Below are positions 1-8,285 of a DNA stretch of 64,000 nucleotides, one piece after another. A program made the position numbers and the translations under genes. Positions within the stretch are counted from its first letter, which is position 1. Each line of letters starts with the position of its first letter. The DNA lies in NCBI GenBank assembly GCA_947452455.1, contig CANGBX010000007.1, forward strand, positions 62,001 to 126,000. Reading direction: 5' to 3'. Under the pieces are notes generated by a model. That model was not told where the DNA came from, made no database searches, and saw nothing but the letters and a program-made list of their open reading frames with translations. This stretch comes from Beijerinckiaceae bacterium. Lineage in GTDB: Bacteria; Pseudomonadota; Alphaproteobacteria; Rhizobiales; Beijerinckiaceae.

Positions 1-146
1 CAAGATGCTGCCCAAGAACCAAGCCAATGAAGGAAGGTGCTGCCGCCGGAGAAGGTGGCGATCGCCGAGGCTATAGCGGATGTTATGCCGGACTGGATGA
101 TGCCGAAGATCAAATGACTATGGCGATGATGTATTTTCATGTTCAT
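1..146 (-). CDS. DUF2798 family small membrane protein (partial, cut by window edge)
   Basis: Reading the minus strand from an ATG at 146 gives an open frame through the left edge of the window, so only the N-terminal 48 or so residues are present. After a His-rich start (MNMKIHHRHSHL) comes a hydrophobic stretch, FGIIQSGITSAIASAIATF, then a LHWLGSW segment. This resembles the first transmembrane helix and the start of the second in DUF2798 proteins, which are about 75 residues long and have no assigned function. A second in-frame ATG lies at 140, and neither start has a clear Shine-Dalgarno sequence. The gene is divergent from the guanidine operon. The family call rests on pattern memory over a short stretch. 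Confidence 0.55.
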   Translation of the reverse strand, partial: MNMKIHHRHSHLIFGIIQSGITSAIASAIATFSGGSTFLHWLGSWAAS

Positions 147-453
147 TGAGGTGCCGGAGGAATCGGGCTTCAGGAATAGAAGTTTATGTGAACTGGTCCA
201 TCTTAATAGAGCGGCTTAGACCATCTTGCCTTTTTTATTGTTGGATGAAGGTCCGGCAGAGGTAGCAGCGGTGTCCCCGCAATCAAATCCTGAAATACGC
301 AACATCAAAAACGCCTCGTTACAGAAATGTCCTTGGTGTTTTTTGGTTGGCGATGGAGACTGCTTTCATATTAATCAAGTTGCGGCCAAAAAGTGCAGAA
401 AGCCTGAAGTTGAATCTTCAGGAATCTCATTTGCCATGACTACATTCGTGTGT
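147..453. other. Intergenic region upstream of the riboswitch
   Basis: No convincing gene. A 77-codon open frame at 226-459 has no recognisable domain and runs through a degenerate terminator-like repeat (307-344). A short inverted repeat, CCTGAA at 403-408 with TTCAGG at 417-422, lies just before the riboswitch. The promoter of the guanidine operon should be in the last 80 bases, but no clear -35/-10 pair stands out. Confidence 0.5.
307..344. repeat. Degenerate copy of the CGCC/GGCG terminator-like repeat
   Basis: Carries the loop ACAGAAATGTCC and flanking A and T runs seen in the copies at 25625-25660 and 26402-26438, but the second arm has decayed (TTGGTGTTTTT instead of GGGGCGTTTT). It is probably a worn intrinsic terminator, with no obvious gene ending in front of it. 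Confidence 0.5.
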
Positions 454-540
454 CCCTAGGGTTCCGGCTTTGCAGCGTCTGGTCCGAGAGGGACAGCCCG
501 ACCTAATCGGGTTCACGGAGGGATAAAAACCCGGGAGGCT
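454..540 (+). promoter_or_regulatory. Guanidine-I riboswitch (ykkC class) aptamer
   Basis: The sequence contains the conserved blocks of the ykkC/guanidine-I aptamer in order: CTAGGGTTCCG (456-466), TCTGGTCCGAGAG (478-490), then CACGGAGGGATAAAAACCCGGGAGG after a variable hairpin (CCCGACCTAATCGGG). These blocks match the well-known Bacillus ykkC leader very closely. The following CCGGCGGC...GCTGCGGCGG stretch up to about 565 is probably the expression platform, and the first gene starts at 620. This class normally switches genes on when guanidinium binds. The genes downstream (ABC transporter, guanidine hydrolase) fit that ligand. Confidence 0.95.
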
Positions 541-619
541 CCGGCGGCATTTCGGCTGCGGCGGGCACTCTCCCCGTCCACCATCTGTTCACCGGAGCGT
601 CCTTAACGGAGGTGGTCAG

Positions 620-1693
620 ATGCGATCTGTGCTCGTTAAACTTTTCACACTTTCGGCGCTTGTGGTCGCGTCTTTCAGCGCCACAATCACACCATCGCTG
701 GCGCAAGCCAAAAAGGAATTCACTCTGGCTTGGACGGTCTACGTCGGCTGGATGCCTTGGCCCTATGCGGCTGAATCGGGCATTGTCAAAAAATGGGCTG
801 ATAAATATGGCATCAAAATCGATGTCGTTCAGGTCAATGATTACGTCGAATCCATCAACCAATTCACCGCCGGCAAAGTGGATGCTGTGACGGCTGCCAA
901 TATGGATGCGCTCACCATTCCCGCAGCTGGTGGCGTCGATACAAGCGTCGTCATTGTTGGCGACTTTTCGAATGGCAATGACGGCATTGTGCTGAAGGGC
1001 ACATCAAAACTGTCGGACATCAAGGGCCGTAAGGTCAATCTCGTGGAAATGTCGGTCTCGCATTATCTACTGGCGCGCGCCCTTTCGACCGTTGGTCTGA
1101 AAGAAAAGGATGTGAAGACGGTCAATACGTCTGATGCCGATATTGTCGCCGCTTTCAGCTCCGCTGATTCTAAAGCGGTTGTCACTTGGAACCCGCAGTT
1201 GAGCGAAGCCAAGGCTCTCAAGGGCGCCAATCTGGTGTTCGACTCGAGCAAGATTCCAGGCGAAATCATCGACACGACCATCGTGCGTGGCGATGTGCTC
1301 AAGGACAATCCTGATTTTGCCAAAGCGCTGACCGGCATTTGGTATGAAACCATTGCCATTATGGCGAAGGACAAGGAAGGCGTGGCAGCACGCGAATCCA
1401 TGGCCAAAGCTTCTGGAACGGATCTCGCCGGTTTTGATGATCAGCTCAAGACCACGCGCATGTTCTATGATGCCAAAGAAGCCGTGGAATTCACCAAGAG
1501 TGCCGGGCTTGTCACCACCATGGACAATGTGCGCAAGTTTTCCTTCGCGCATGGGCTGTTGGGTGAAGGTGCCAAATCCGTCGATGTGATTGGCATTGCT
1601 TTCCCCGGCGGCAAGACCTTGGGCAATGCTAAAAACGTGAAGCTGCGTTTCGACCCAAGCTTCATGGAAATGGCTGCGGCCGGCAAACTCTAA
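620..1693 (+). CDS. NitT/TauT-type ABC transporter substrate-binding protein (probable guanidine uptake)
   Basis: Periplasmic solute-binding protein of 357 residues with a cleavable signal peptide (about residues 1-29, ending SLAQA). The mature part has the NMT1/TauA fold pattern: a WxxWMPWP ligand-contact start, VDAVTAANMDALTIPAAGGVDT, and the ISDIKGRKVNL-like domain entry. The start is supported by CGGAGG about 9 bases upstream. Relatives are usually annotated as urea, nitrate or taurine binding proteins. Here the gene directly follows a guanidine-I riboswitch and shares an operon with a guanidine hydrolase, so guanidine (or a substituted guanidine) is the inferred ligand. The permease gene follows 29 bases later. 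Confidence 0.85.
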   Translation: MRSVLVKLFTLSALVVASFSATITPSLAQAKKEFTLAWTVYVGWMPWPYAAESGIVKKWADKYGIKIDVVQVNDYVESINQFTAGKVDAVTAANMDALTIPAAGGVDTSVVIVGDFSNGNDGIVLKGTSKLSDIKGRKVNLVEMSVSHYLLARALSTVGLKEKDVKTVNTSDADIVAAFSSADSKAVVTWNPQLSEAKALKGANLVFDSSKIPGEIIDTTIVRGDVLKDNPDFAKALTGIWYETIAIMAKDKEGVAARESMAKASGTDLAGFDDQLKTTRMFYDAKEAVEFTKSAGLVTTMDNVRKFSFAHGLLGEGAKSVDVIGIAFPGGKTLGNAKNVKLRFDPSFMEMAAAGKL

Positions 1694-1722
1694 TCCAACC
1701 CTGAGGATCACGAGGCATTCCG

Positions 1723-2547
1723 ATGCGGCGCATCATGAATGTAAACCCTGACCGCGTCACAAAGCTGGTGCTTGGCCTCGTGCCCATCGGCCTCGTGATC
1801 CTCCTCTATGTGATGATGTCGCATGAGCGTTTGGCGCTGAACCCAGCCGATAAACTCATGCCGTCACTCGCCTCAATGGGTGATGCCATTGTGCGCTATG
1901 CTTTCACGGCGGATGCGCGCACAGGTGATGTGCTTTTGTGGAAAGATACAGGCGCAAGCCTGATCCGCCTTTTCCAAGGTCTTGCGATCTCGGTGATCGC
2001 CGCTCTCGCAGTTGGGCTCTTGCTTGGCGTGATCCCGCTGATCCGCGCAGGCTTTGCGCCGCTCATTTCCATTGTGTCCGTTGTGCCGCCGATGGCACTC
2101 CTGCCCATTCTCTTCATCATCTTTGGACTTGGCGAAGTGTCAAAGATCGCCTTGATCGTGATTGGGCTCGCGCCCTTCCTGATGCGCGATCTGACCCATC
2201 ATGTGCAATCCATTCCGGTTGAGCAATTCATCAAGGCGCAGACATTGGGCGCCTCAACTTGGCAATATATTGTGCGTGTCGCACTGCCCCAAACCTTGCC
2301 AAAGCTCATCCAATCAACGCGTCTGTCCTTGGGGCCGGCCTGGCTCTTTCTGATTTCGGCCGAAGCGATTGCCGCGGAATCGGGCCTTGGCTACCGGATC
2401 TTTCTGGTGCGCCGTTATCTCGCCATGGATGTGATCATTCCTTATGTGATCTGGATCACGCTTATTGCTTTCGTCAGTGATCTGTTGCTCGGTGCCCTGT
2501 CGCGCAAACTTTATCCTTGGGCGCATGATGAGGAGCCCTCGACATGA
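1723..2547 (+). CDS. ABC transporter permease, NitT/TauT family
   Basis: Inner-membrane permease of 274 residues with about six hydrophobic helices. The BPD_transp_1 signature (EAA loop) is visible around residues 160-215: EQFIKAQTLGASTWQYIVRVALPQTLPKL. An alternative start lies five codons downstream (1735). It overlaps the ATPase gene by four bases (ATGA), the usual sign of translational coupling. It forms the translocation pore of the riboswitch-controlled transporter; the substrate is inferred from context, not from this sequence. Confidence 0.85.
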   Translation: MRRIMNVNPDRVTKLVLGLVPIGLVILLYVMMSHERLALNPADKLMPSLASMGDAIVRYAFTADARTGDVLLWKDTGASLIRLFQGLAISVIAALAVGLLLGVIPLIRAGFAPLISIVSVVPPMALLPILFIIFGLGEVSKIALIVIGLAPFLMRDLTHHVQSIPVEQFIKAQTLGASTWQYIVRVALPQTLPKLIQSTRLSLGPAWLFLISAEAIAAESGLGYRIFLVRRYLAMDVIIPYVIWITLIAFVSDLLLGALSRKLYPWAHDEEPST

Positions 2548-3317
2548 GCGAGCTTCTCATCCGCAATGTCTGGAAAGAATATGGCGCGCAGATCGTGCTG
2601 GAGCGGATCAATCTGCATTTGCCAGCCGGAAGCTTCGTCTCGCTGGTCGGCCCATCAGGCTGCGGCAAGACAACTTTTCTGCGGATGATTTTGGGGCAAG
2701 AGCAGCCCACACGCGGCGATATTCTGCTCGATGGCAAACCCATCCCGCGTGAGCCCGGGCCAGATCGTGGTGTGGTGTTTCAGCGTTATTCTGTTTTCCC
2801 GCATCTGACCGTCATTGAAAATGTGCTGATCGGCTTCGAGCTTGCTGCCGCTCCTTTTTCGGGAGTGCTACGTGGCTTGGCGCGAGAAGAGGCGCTTGAA
2901 CAATGCCGCGCATTGCTTGATCAAGTGGGCTTGTCAGAACATGCGGGCAAATTTCCCCGCGCCTTGTCGGGTGGCATGCAGCAACGCCTCGCCATTGCGC
3001 AAGCTTTGGCTAAAAAGCCAAAAATCCTTTTGCTGGATGAGCCTTTCGGCGCCCTGGATCCGGGCACCAAAAGCCAGATGCATGAGCTGGTGCGCCACCT
3101 CTGGAAAACAAATGCCATGACCATTGTCATGGTGACACATGACATTCGCGAGGCCTTTGAGCTGGGCACGCGCGTGATCACCTTTGATCGTCCGCGGCGC
3201 GATCCCCAAGCGCCCGAGCGCTATGGTGCGACCATCACTTACGACATTCCGATGAATGATCCGATCATATCGGCCCATAAACCCCAGCCGCGCCCCGATG
3301 CGTCGCTGTTTCAATAG
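2544..3317 (+). CDS. ABC transporter ATP-binding protein, NitT/TauT family
   Basis: ATPase of 257 residues. Walker A is GPSGCGKTT (about 37-45), followed by the Q-loop in VVFQRYSVFPHLTV, the ABC signature LSGGMQQR (about 142-149), Walker B ILLLDEPFGALDP and the switch histidine in VTHDIREAFELG. This is the SsuB/TauB/NrtD type. It is coupled to the permease by a 4-base overlap and is followed 16 bases later by the guanidine hydrolase gene. Together with the two preceding genes it makes a complete importer. Confidence 0.9.
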   Translation: MSELLIRNVWKEYGAQIVLERINLHLPAGSFVSLVGPSGCGKTTFLRMILGQEQPTRGDILLDGKPIPREPGPDRGVVFQRYSVFPHLTVIENVLIGFELAAAPFSGVLRGLAREEALEQCRALLDQVGLSEHAGKFPRALSGGMQQRLAIAQALAKKPKILLLDEPFGALDPGTKSQMHELVRHLWKTNAMTIVMVTHDIREAFELGTRVITFDRPRRDPQAPERYGATITYDIPMNDPIISAHKPQPRPDASLFQ

Positions 3318-3333
3318 CTGAGGAGAAAAGTTC

Positions 3334-4545
3334 ATGCTGTTTTCGCATCGCCCTGCGCGCCGCAACCGTCATGCTGGTCTGGTGTCCCACCAGAAGCGCA
3401 AAAGATTCCACCATCCTGATTTCTCCAAAATGGAGACGCAAGGCTGGCGGGCGCTGGATGCCGAAGGCAAACTCTCTGAAGATGGTTGGAAGCGTGAGCA
3501 GCAATGGGCGCTCGACATGGGCTTGCCGGGCGCTGAGAGCCTGACCGACAAATCCATTCCCACCTTCTCGCGCGGTGAGCTGCCCCATTTTGCGGGCATT
3601 AATACGTTTCTCAAAGCGCCCTATGTCGAAAATGTCCGTGATGTCGCCAAATATGATGCGGCTGTGCTGGGCATTCCGTTTGATTCCGGCACCACCTATC
3701 GGCCGGGCACACGCTTTGGGCCGCAAGGCATCCGGCGCATTTCTGCCCTCTACACGCCCTACAATTACGAGCTGGGCGTGGACCTGCGCGAACAGATGAC
3801 TTTGTGTGATGCGGGCGACGTTTTTACCATTCCGGGGAATCTCGAAAAAAGCTTTGACCAGATTTCACGCGGTGTTTCGCATGTCTTCTCGTCTGGGGCT
3901 TTGCCGATCATGTTGGGCGGTGATCATTCCATCGGTTTCCCTTGCGTGCGCGGCATTGCTGAATGCACGTCAAAACGCATCGGCATCATTCATTTCGACC
4001 GTCACATTGATATTCAAGAGCGCGATCTTGATGAGCGCATGCACACGACGCCGTGGTTCCATGCGACCAATCTTCCCAATGTGAAGCCGACCAATCTGGT
4101 GCAGCTGGGCATTGGAGGCTGGCAAGTGCCGCGTGCGGGTGTGCAGGTTGCGCGTGATCGCAACACAAATGTTTTGACGATTGCCGATATTGAACGCATC
4201 GGCCTCGAAAAGACGGCGGAGATTGCGCTCGAGCTTGCCTGGAAAGACGCTGATGCCGTCTATATTTCCTTCGATGTGGATTCGATTGATTGCGGCTTCG
4301 TGCCCGGCACCGGCTGGCCGGAACCGGGTGGGTTCTTGCCGCGCGAGGCGCTGAAGATTCTGGGGCTCGTGGCTGCTGAAGGGCTTTGCGGTCTTGAAGT
4401 AGTGGAAGTCTCACCTCCCTATGACACGTCTGACATCACGGCTTTGTTTGGCACGCGCGTTGTGGTGGAGGCTTTGGGCTCCATGGTTGCCAATGGCAAG
4501 CTTGGCTCGCATCGCTCGCTCATCGACAAGCCTATTAAGTTTTAA
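3334..4545 (+). CDS. gdmH: Guanidine hydrolase, GdmH type (ureohydrolase superfamily)
   Basis: Arginase/agmatinase-superfamily enzyme of 403 residues, longer than ordinary agmatinases (about 300-320) because of an N-terminal extension of about 90 residues. The expected metal ligands are present: H198 in GGDHS, D222/H224/D226 in FDRHIDIQ, and D314/D316 in SFDVDSID. The block DLDERMHTTPWFHATN (231-246) and the Arg in DRHID, where agmatinases have Ala, recall the nickel-dependent guanidine hydrolases known from cyanobacteria, which convert guanidine to urea and ammonia. GAGGAG lies upstream of the start. A guanidine-I riboswitch at the head of the operon supports the assignment. Canonical agmatinase is the main alternative. 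No urease or urea carboxylase is in the window. Confidence 0.88.
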   Translation: MLFSHRPARRNRHAGLVSHQKRKRFHHPDFSKMETQGWRALDAEGKLSEDGWKREQQWALDMGLPGAESLTDKSIPTFSRGELPHFAGINTFLKAPYVENVRDVAKYDAAVLGIPFDSGTTYRPGTRFGPQGIRRISALYTPYNYELGVDLREQMTLCDAGDVFTIPGNLEKSFDQISRGVSHVFSSGALPIMLGGDHSIGFPCVRGIAECTSKRIGIIHFDRHIDIQERDLDERMHTTPWFHATNLPNVKPTNLVQLGIGGWQVPRAGVQVARDRNTNVLTIADIERIGLEKTAEIALELAWKDADAVYISFDVDSIDCGFVPGTGWPEPGGFLPREALKILGLVAAEGLCGLEVVEVSPPYDTSDITALFGTRVVVEALGSMVANGKLGSHRSLIDKPIKF

Positions 4546-4559
4546 CGCGAGGATCGATC

Positions 4560-5024
4560 ATGCATCGCGGACATCATCACCATCATGACGAGGGCGGCGC
4601 GCCCGGCGCTCATGTCCACATGGGTCATAATGGCGGGCAAAGTGCAGTTCAGTGGCAGACGCCGCATTTGCCCGCAGGCCAGTCACCTCCAGTTCTCGCG
4701 TCAAGCGAGACGGATCTCGATCTTGTCGAGACAAGTTTTGTCGAGACCTTTCCACTTGCGGCTGATCCGGTGAGTTTCCTGCGATTGGCGGGTGTGCCTT
4801 TTTTAGGTCAAGCGGCTGATGGGGCGCATTTACAATTGTTGCGCGTCGAAATTGAAGATCGCACAGATATCGGATTGCTCGCTCCCACAATCGGCGGCGG
4901 CTATCATTATGATCCACTGCCAGGGCGGCTTAATTCGCGGCGAAAGTCACTCAAATTTGCCTATTTTGACGGGGACAAGATCAGGTTTCTCAATTTGGAG
5001 GAGACAAAAAAGATTCAAGTGTGA
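4560..5024 (+). CDS. His-rich orphan protein of the guanidine operon (possible nickel handling)
   Basis: A 154-residue protein that I do not recognise. The first 23 residues hold nine histidines (2, 5-9, 18, 20, 23), a metal-binding tail like those of HypB, SlyD or UreE-type nickel proteins. The remainder (about 50-154) is a compact soluble domain with no transmembrane segment or known motif: PVSFLRLAGVPFLG, LLRVEIEDRTDIGLLAP, GGGYHYDPLPGRLNSRR. There is no signal peptide, so it should be cytoplasmic. GAGG precedes the ATG by about 7 bases, and only 14 bases separate it from gdmH. Known guanidine hydrolases need nickel and HypA/HypB-like helpers, and none is visible here. A nickel store or chaperone role is inference only. 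Confidence 0.75.
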   Translation: MHRGHHHHHDEGGAPGAHVHMGHNGGQSAVQWQTPHLPAGQSPPVLASSETDLDLVETSFVETFPLAADPVSFLRLAGVPFLGQAADGAHLQLLRVEIEDRTDIGLLAPTIGGGYHYDPLPGRLNSRRKSLKFAYFDGDKIRFLNLEETKKIQV

Positions 5025-5199
5025 TCGAGCAAAATTGCCTAAAATTAGATAGCTCCCCGATTGCGATGCACCCTCGGCGTTCAGCGCAGGCTTACTGAGT
5101 TTCTTGTGCTGAAAGTCACAGGGAGGCCGCCGGCCAGCCTTCATAGTCGTTGCTTCCCTAGCCATCCGGTAATTCGTGAGCAGGGTAAGGAGGTGCGCC

Positions 5200-6378
5200 A
5201 TGAGTCTTGTAGACAGCTCGTCAGTCGACAGCACTGCTGCCGTCTCGTCGACCAATTCCGCGACAAAGGAATGGGCGCTTGGCGTCATCTCGTTCACTTT
5301 TTCTGCCGTCGCCGACCTGCCAGCTTATGAGGAAGGTCGCTCAGATGATCTGGCCATCGCCGCGGCTCCCGCCGAGCAGAATGCTGCCCCTGTCGAAGCC
5401 GCTGTACGCGCATTAGGGCCCGCTCAAGTGTATGAGGAAAGCGCTTCCACGGGCCCGGCCTTGGCCCCGGCCCGCAGCGGCGTCCTCGAGAACGCCGTGC
5501 AGGACCTGCATCGTTTCATCGACGATTTTGGCGGCGCCCCGAATTTCGGGGGGCAGATCCCGCGTCGTCAACCCAATTCGGAGCGGTTCCTCGGTATTCC
5601 AAAAGAGACGGTTCAGATCTGGTTCTCCAAGGGACTCAAGAATTACAAGGACAGCTTCGTCGATTTCGTGCTGCACCCAATCTATTTTGTGGGAACGAAG
5701 GTCTTTGGTATCTCGGAGCCATTGTCCAAATACGAGTATGTTGCCAAGCATATCGAGGCACTCGCTTGGCTGAAGGCCAATCCAGATGTGATTCAGGAGT
5801 TCAGACTCGGTAACGACGCGACGGCACGTCTCGGCGAAGTGACCGGATTGACATGCCACGTCGGCTACAATGGTTCGAAGACAGTTGCCTTCGGTCTGAA
5901 GGAACATCTCGATTTGTTCGAGAAGTATTATGAGCATAATCGCGCCCTGGGCGACGATGCCCTGAAAGCCTTTTTCAGCGAAGCATTCGACGATAGTGCC
6001 GTTTGCTTCGAGGCGCGCGCAACCCATCTGAATGCCTATGCACGCGCGCATCCAATCGGGAACGAAGTTATCGGTCCGGTGAAGCTAGACATCGCCGCGG
6101 TCAATATCGACGATGTCTACGAGAACCACGTATCCTTGCTGGCCGAAGAGCGGATTAAGGCTGGTATTCAAGGTCTGCCCAAGGTCAGCGATTTCAACGA
6201 TTTTCTTGTAAGGACGTATGGACCTGCAGGTGTCGTCGGGTTGCAGGGTAAGGTTCGCGAGAACGATAACTTGCAATCCGTAACCTTGACCGCTGCACAT
6301 CATGCGGCCGCCCTTGACTACCTAGTCAACGGTATCTGTGCCGTCGATCCTGATGATGCCGTGGTTATCGTTGGGTAG
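5200..6378 (+). CDS. Orphan protein of unknown function, 392 residues
   Basis: Clear reading frame with a strong Shine-Dalgarno (AAGGAGG at 5187-5193) seven bases before an ATG at 5200; an upstream in-frame GTG at 5176 is less likely. No domain is recognised. Residues 1-95 are low-complexity and rich in Ser, Ala, Glu and Pro, with no signal peptide. From about 100 the chain looks globular: QDLHRFIDDFGGAPNFGG, QIWFSKGLKNYKDSFVDFVLHPIYF, KYEYVAKHIEALAWLKANPDVI, DFNDFLVRTYGPAGVVGLQGKV. The C-terminus is acidic (DPDDAVVIVG). It stands alone, 175 bases after the guanidine operon and before a long gap, which fits an acquired gene. A secreted effector or toxin-like protein is possible but nothing shows it. 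Confidence 0.65.
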   Translation: MSLVDSSSVDSTAAVSSTNSATKEWALGVISFTFSAVADLPAYEEGRSDDLAIAAAPAEQNAAPVEAAVRALGPAQVYEESASTGPALAPARSGVLENAVQDLHRFIDDFGGAPNFGGQIPRRQPNSERFLGIPKETVQIWFSKGLKNYKDSFVDFVLHPIYFVGTKVFGISEPLSKYEYVAKHIEALAWLKANPDVIQEFRLGNDATARLGEVTGLTCHVGYNGSKTVAFGLKEHLDLFEKYYEHNRALGDDALKAFFSEAFDDSAVCFEARATHLNAYARAHPIGNEVIGPVKLDIAAVNIDDVYENHVSLLAEERIKAGIQGLPKVSDFNDFLVRTYGPAGVVGLQGKVRENDNLQSVTLTAAHHAAALDYLVNGICAVDPDDAVVIVG

Positions 6379-7004
6379 TGAGCTTCGGCATTGTTTGATC
6401 GCGATTGCGCGTGTGTGGCCAGAGCCCACGAGGTGATCCGGGAGTTCGGTTAAGACCCGTCTTCCGCTAGGCATCTCATAGGTTCGGTATTAAACAAACG
6501 AGAGCGCTTTCAGATGTCTGTTGCAGTCTTTGGCGGGCTCGCCTGAATTGCACTCTTTTTTCAAGCTCCGTTATTGCTGCCTCGTCGATGTGATAAGCAA
6601 GGTTGCATATGGGTCAGTTCCGAACCCCGACACTGCATAATGTGCATAAACTGCGCCATATATGCATGATGGATCTGTTCAGGCGCTCGATAATGCCCTT
6701 GAAATTTATAACCGTGGAGGAATGATTTTGCATTCTGGTCCAGCCAAAGGGGGATGGCGCTGTGAGTCCTTTTAAAAATACATTGGTTGTTGTTTCTGAT
6801 CTGTTAGCGCAAGAGATTGCAGATTTGAAAGCGTTTTGCTGACATTGACGGATCAAGCTTTTTTAACTGATATGCGCTTCTTCATCTGTGGACAGAAGGG
6901 CCGAATGCAAGTCCGCTTGATCGATCAAAAAAATTCAACAATTAATATATCAATGCCTTAGCTTAGATCAGACTGTCACTAATCATCATGAATAAGGGGA
7001 AGAT
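6379..7004. other. Long intergenic region (626 bases), no gene recognised
   Basis: AT content rises towards 6900-7000. An 80-codon frame on the minus strand (6614-6856) has no recognisable protein features. TGCAT-containing words recur at 6634-6668 (GCATAATGTGCAT, ATATGCAT), possibly a regulator site or chance. The last 60 bases should hold the promoter of the gene at 7005. Confidence 0.5.
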
Positions 7005-7985
7005 ATGTCCAATCCGCTAGAGATTACCATTGCGATGGATCGCTATGATCGGCATTTTCCATTTTTTGATGGGACGGTGAAAGCACCCGATGGCTTGAGC
7101 TATCGCGCCTTGCAGGTTGGTCAGTCAGATCATTTACGCGATGGCACGGATCGGCACGGCCAGATGATCCATAACCAAGCCTTCGATGTGGCTGAATTTT
7201 CTATGTCGACATTTCTGATGGCGATTGATCGCGGGCTGCCTTTGATTGGAATACCGATCTTTCCGCGCCGCCTCTTTTCACAAAGCTGCATGTTCGTGCG
7301 GGCAGACAGTGATATTGAACATCCGCGCGATCTGATTGGCCGGCGCGTTGGCCTTTCCTCATTCCAGACTACGCTGTCGCTTCTAGCTAAGGGTGATCTC
7401 AAATTCGAATATGGCGTCGAATGGGAGAAGATCAAATGGTTGATGACAACGGATGAAAAGGTCAAATTTGATCCCAAACCCGGCGTTGTGATTGATCGTG
7501 CCCCCAAGGGTACTGATCTTGGTTTGTTGCTGGGGCGGGGCGAGATTGATGCTGTTTTCATGCCCCATCCCCCGCCATCGATTATGAAGGGCGACGTGCC
7601 AACGCGCCGCTTGTTTAAAGACGCGCGTCGTGAAGAGCAGCGCTATTTCAAAAAATATGGGTGGTGGCCCATCATGCATATTGTTGCCATGCATCAAGAT
7701 CTTGTGGCACGCCGCCCCGATCTGCCAGCTGCTTTGATGGATATGTTTCATCAGGCTCATGAGATCAATCTTGACTATTATACGGACCCCAATTGGTCGC
7801 GACTCCCCTGGATTCGCTATCTCTACGAGGAATCCTCCGCAGTCTTTGGTGATCCGTGGATCAATGGCTTCAAGCGCAATCGTGCCAATCTTGAGCAATT
7901 CATCCTGTATTCGCATGATCAGGGATTGATTAAAGAAAGATACGAACCAGAGCGGCTTTTCGTGCCTTCAACTCTCAATACATGA
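7005..7985 (+). CDS. 4,5-dihydroxyphthalate decarboxylase-like protein (periplasmic-binding-protein fold)
   Basis: A 326-residue protein without a signal peptide. Motifs match the Pht5/4,5-dihydroxyphthalate decarboxylase family, which adopts the NMT1/ABC-binding-protein fold: AMDRYDRHFPFFDGTVKA near the start, FDVAEFSMSTFLMA (about 59-72), GIPIFPRRLFSQSCMFVR (about 82-99), DLIGRRVGLSSFQTTLSLLAKG and EYGVEWEKIKW. Most family members annotated this way have unknown substrates. Lack of a signal peptide favours a cytoplasmic enzyme over a transporter component. It is monocistronic and ends in the strong terminator at 8117-8152. GGGGA lies just before the start. Confidence 0.75.
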   Translation: MSNPLEITIAMDRYDRHFPFFDGTVKAPDGLSYRALQVGQSDHLRDGTDRHGQMIHNQAFDVAEFSMSTFLMAIDRGLPLIGIPIFPRRLFSQSCMFVRADSDIEHPRDLIGRRVGLSSFQTTLSLLAKGDLKFEYGVEWEKIKWLMTTDEKVKFDPKPGVVIDRAPKGTDLGLLLGRGEIDAVFMPHPPPSIMKGDVPTRRLFKDARREEQRYFKKYGWWPIMHIVAMHQDLVARRPDLPAALMDMFHQAHEINLDYYTDPNWSRLPWIRYLYEESSAVFGDPWINGFKRNRANLEQFILYSHDQGLIKERYEPERLFVPSTLNT

Positions 7986-8285
7986 GTGCCTTGGGAGAAG
8001 GGTCGGTCCGCCAGTCGAAGGCTTACGAAACCTTTAAATGAGGATGGCCCCTCAGCATAAAGCGCCTGTCCTCTATTGTTTGGTAGAGATGGCAGTGCCT
8101 CCCTGCAGCCACTGAGAAACGCCCCGTGAGTGAAAGCTCCGGGGCGTTTTTTATTTGGGGGATGGGGTGAACGAGTATTTTTTCACGAAGGAAAAGCCCT
8201 TTCCTTGCTGATGGGGTGGTTTAGTATGGATGTGCGAGCCGGAAGACTGGCCGCTTCAATCGAGGAAACATCCGGAGAGCTGTTC
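7986..8285. other. Intergenic region with terminator and Bug-gene leader
   Basis: Holds the intrinsic terminator at 8117-8152 and the leader of the Bug gene that starts at 8286. The segment from 8236 into the gene (to 8309) has a decayed copy at 49847-49920. No other gene is visible. Confidence 0.6.
8117..8152 (+). terminator. Intrinsic terminator, CGCCCCG/CGGGGCG repeat type
   Basis: Perfect stem AAACGCCCCG...CGGGGCGTTT with loop TGAGTGAAAGCTC and a T tract. It ends the transcript of the gene at 7005. The same element, including the loop, recurs at 24673-24711. Confidence 0.9.

Noticed and set aside
226-459. 77-codon open frame upstream of the riboswitch
   Set aside because: No ribosome-binding site or domain, and it runs through a degenerate terminator-like repeat and into the aptamer.
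478-520. GGTTC-containing hairpin region that might suggest a tRNA fragment
   Set aside because: It is fully explained by the guanidine-I riboswitch; no acceptor or anticodon arm can be built.
503-862. Minus-strand frame of 119 codons across the riboswitch and binding-protein start
   Set aside because: It is antisense to the riboswitch and to the signal-peptide coding region; no protein features.
4947-5297. 116-codon minus-strand frame between the His-rich and orphan genes
   Set aside because: It overlaps both plus-strand genes and includes their ribosome-binding sites in antisense; no recognisable protein.
6614-6856. 80-codon minus-strand frame in the long gap
   Set aside because: No start signal, no domain and composition unlike the neighbouring genes.
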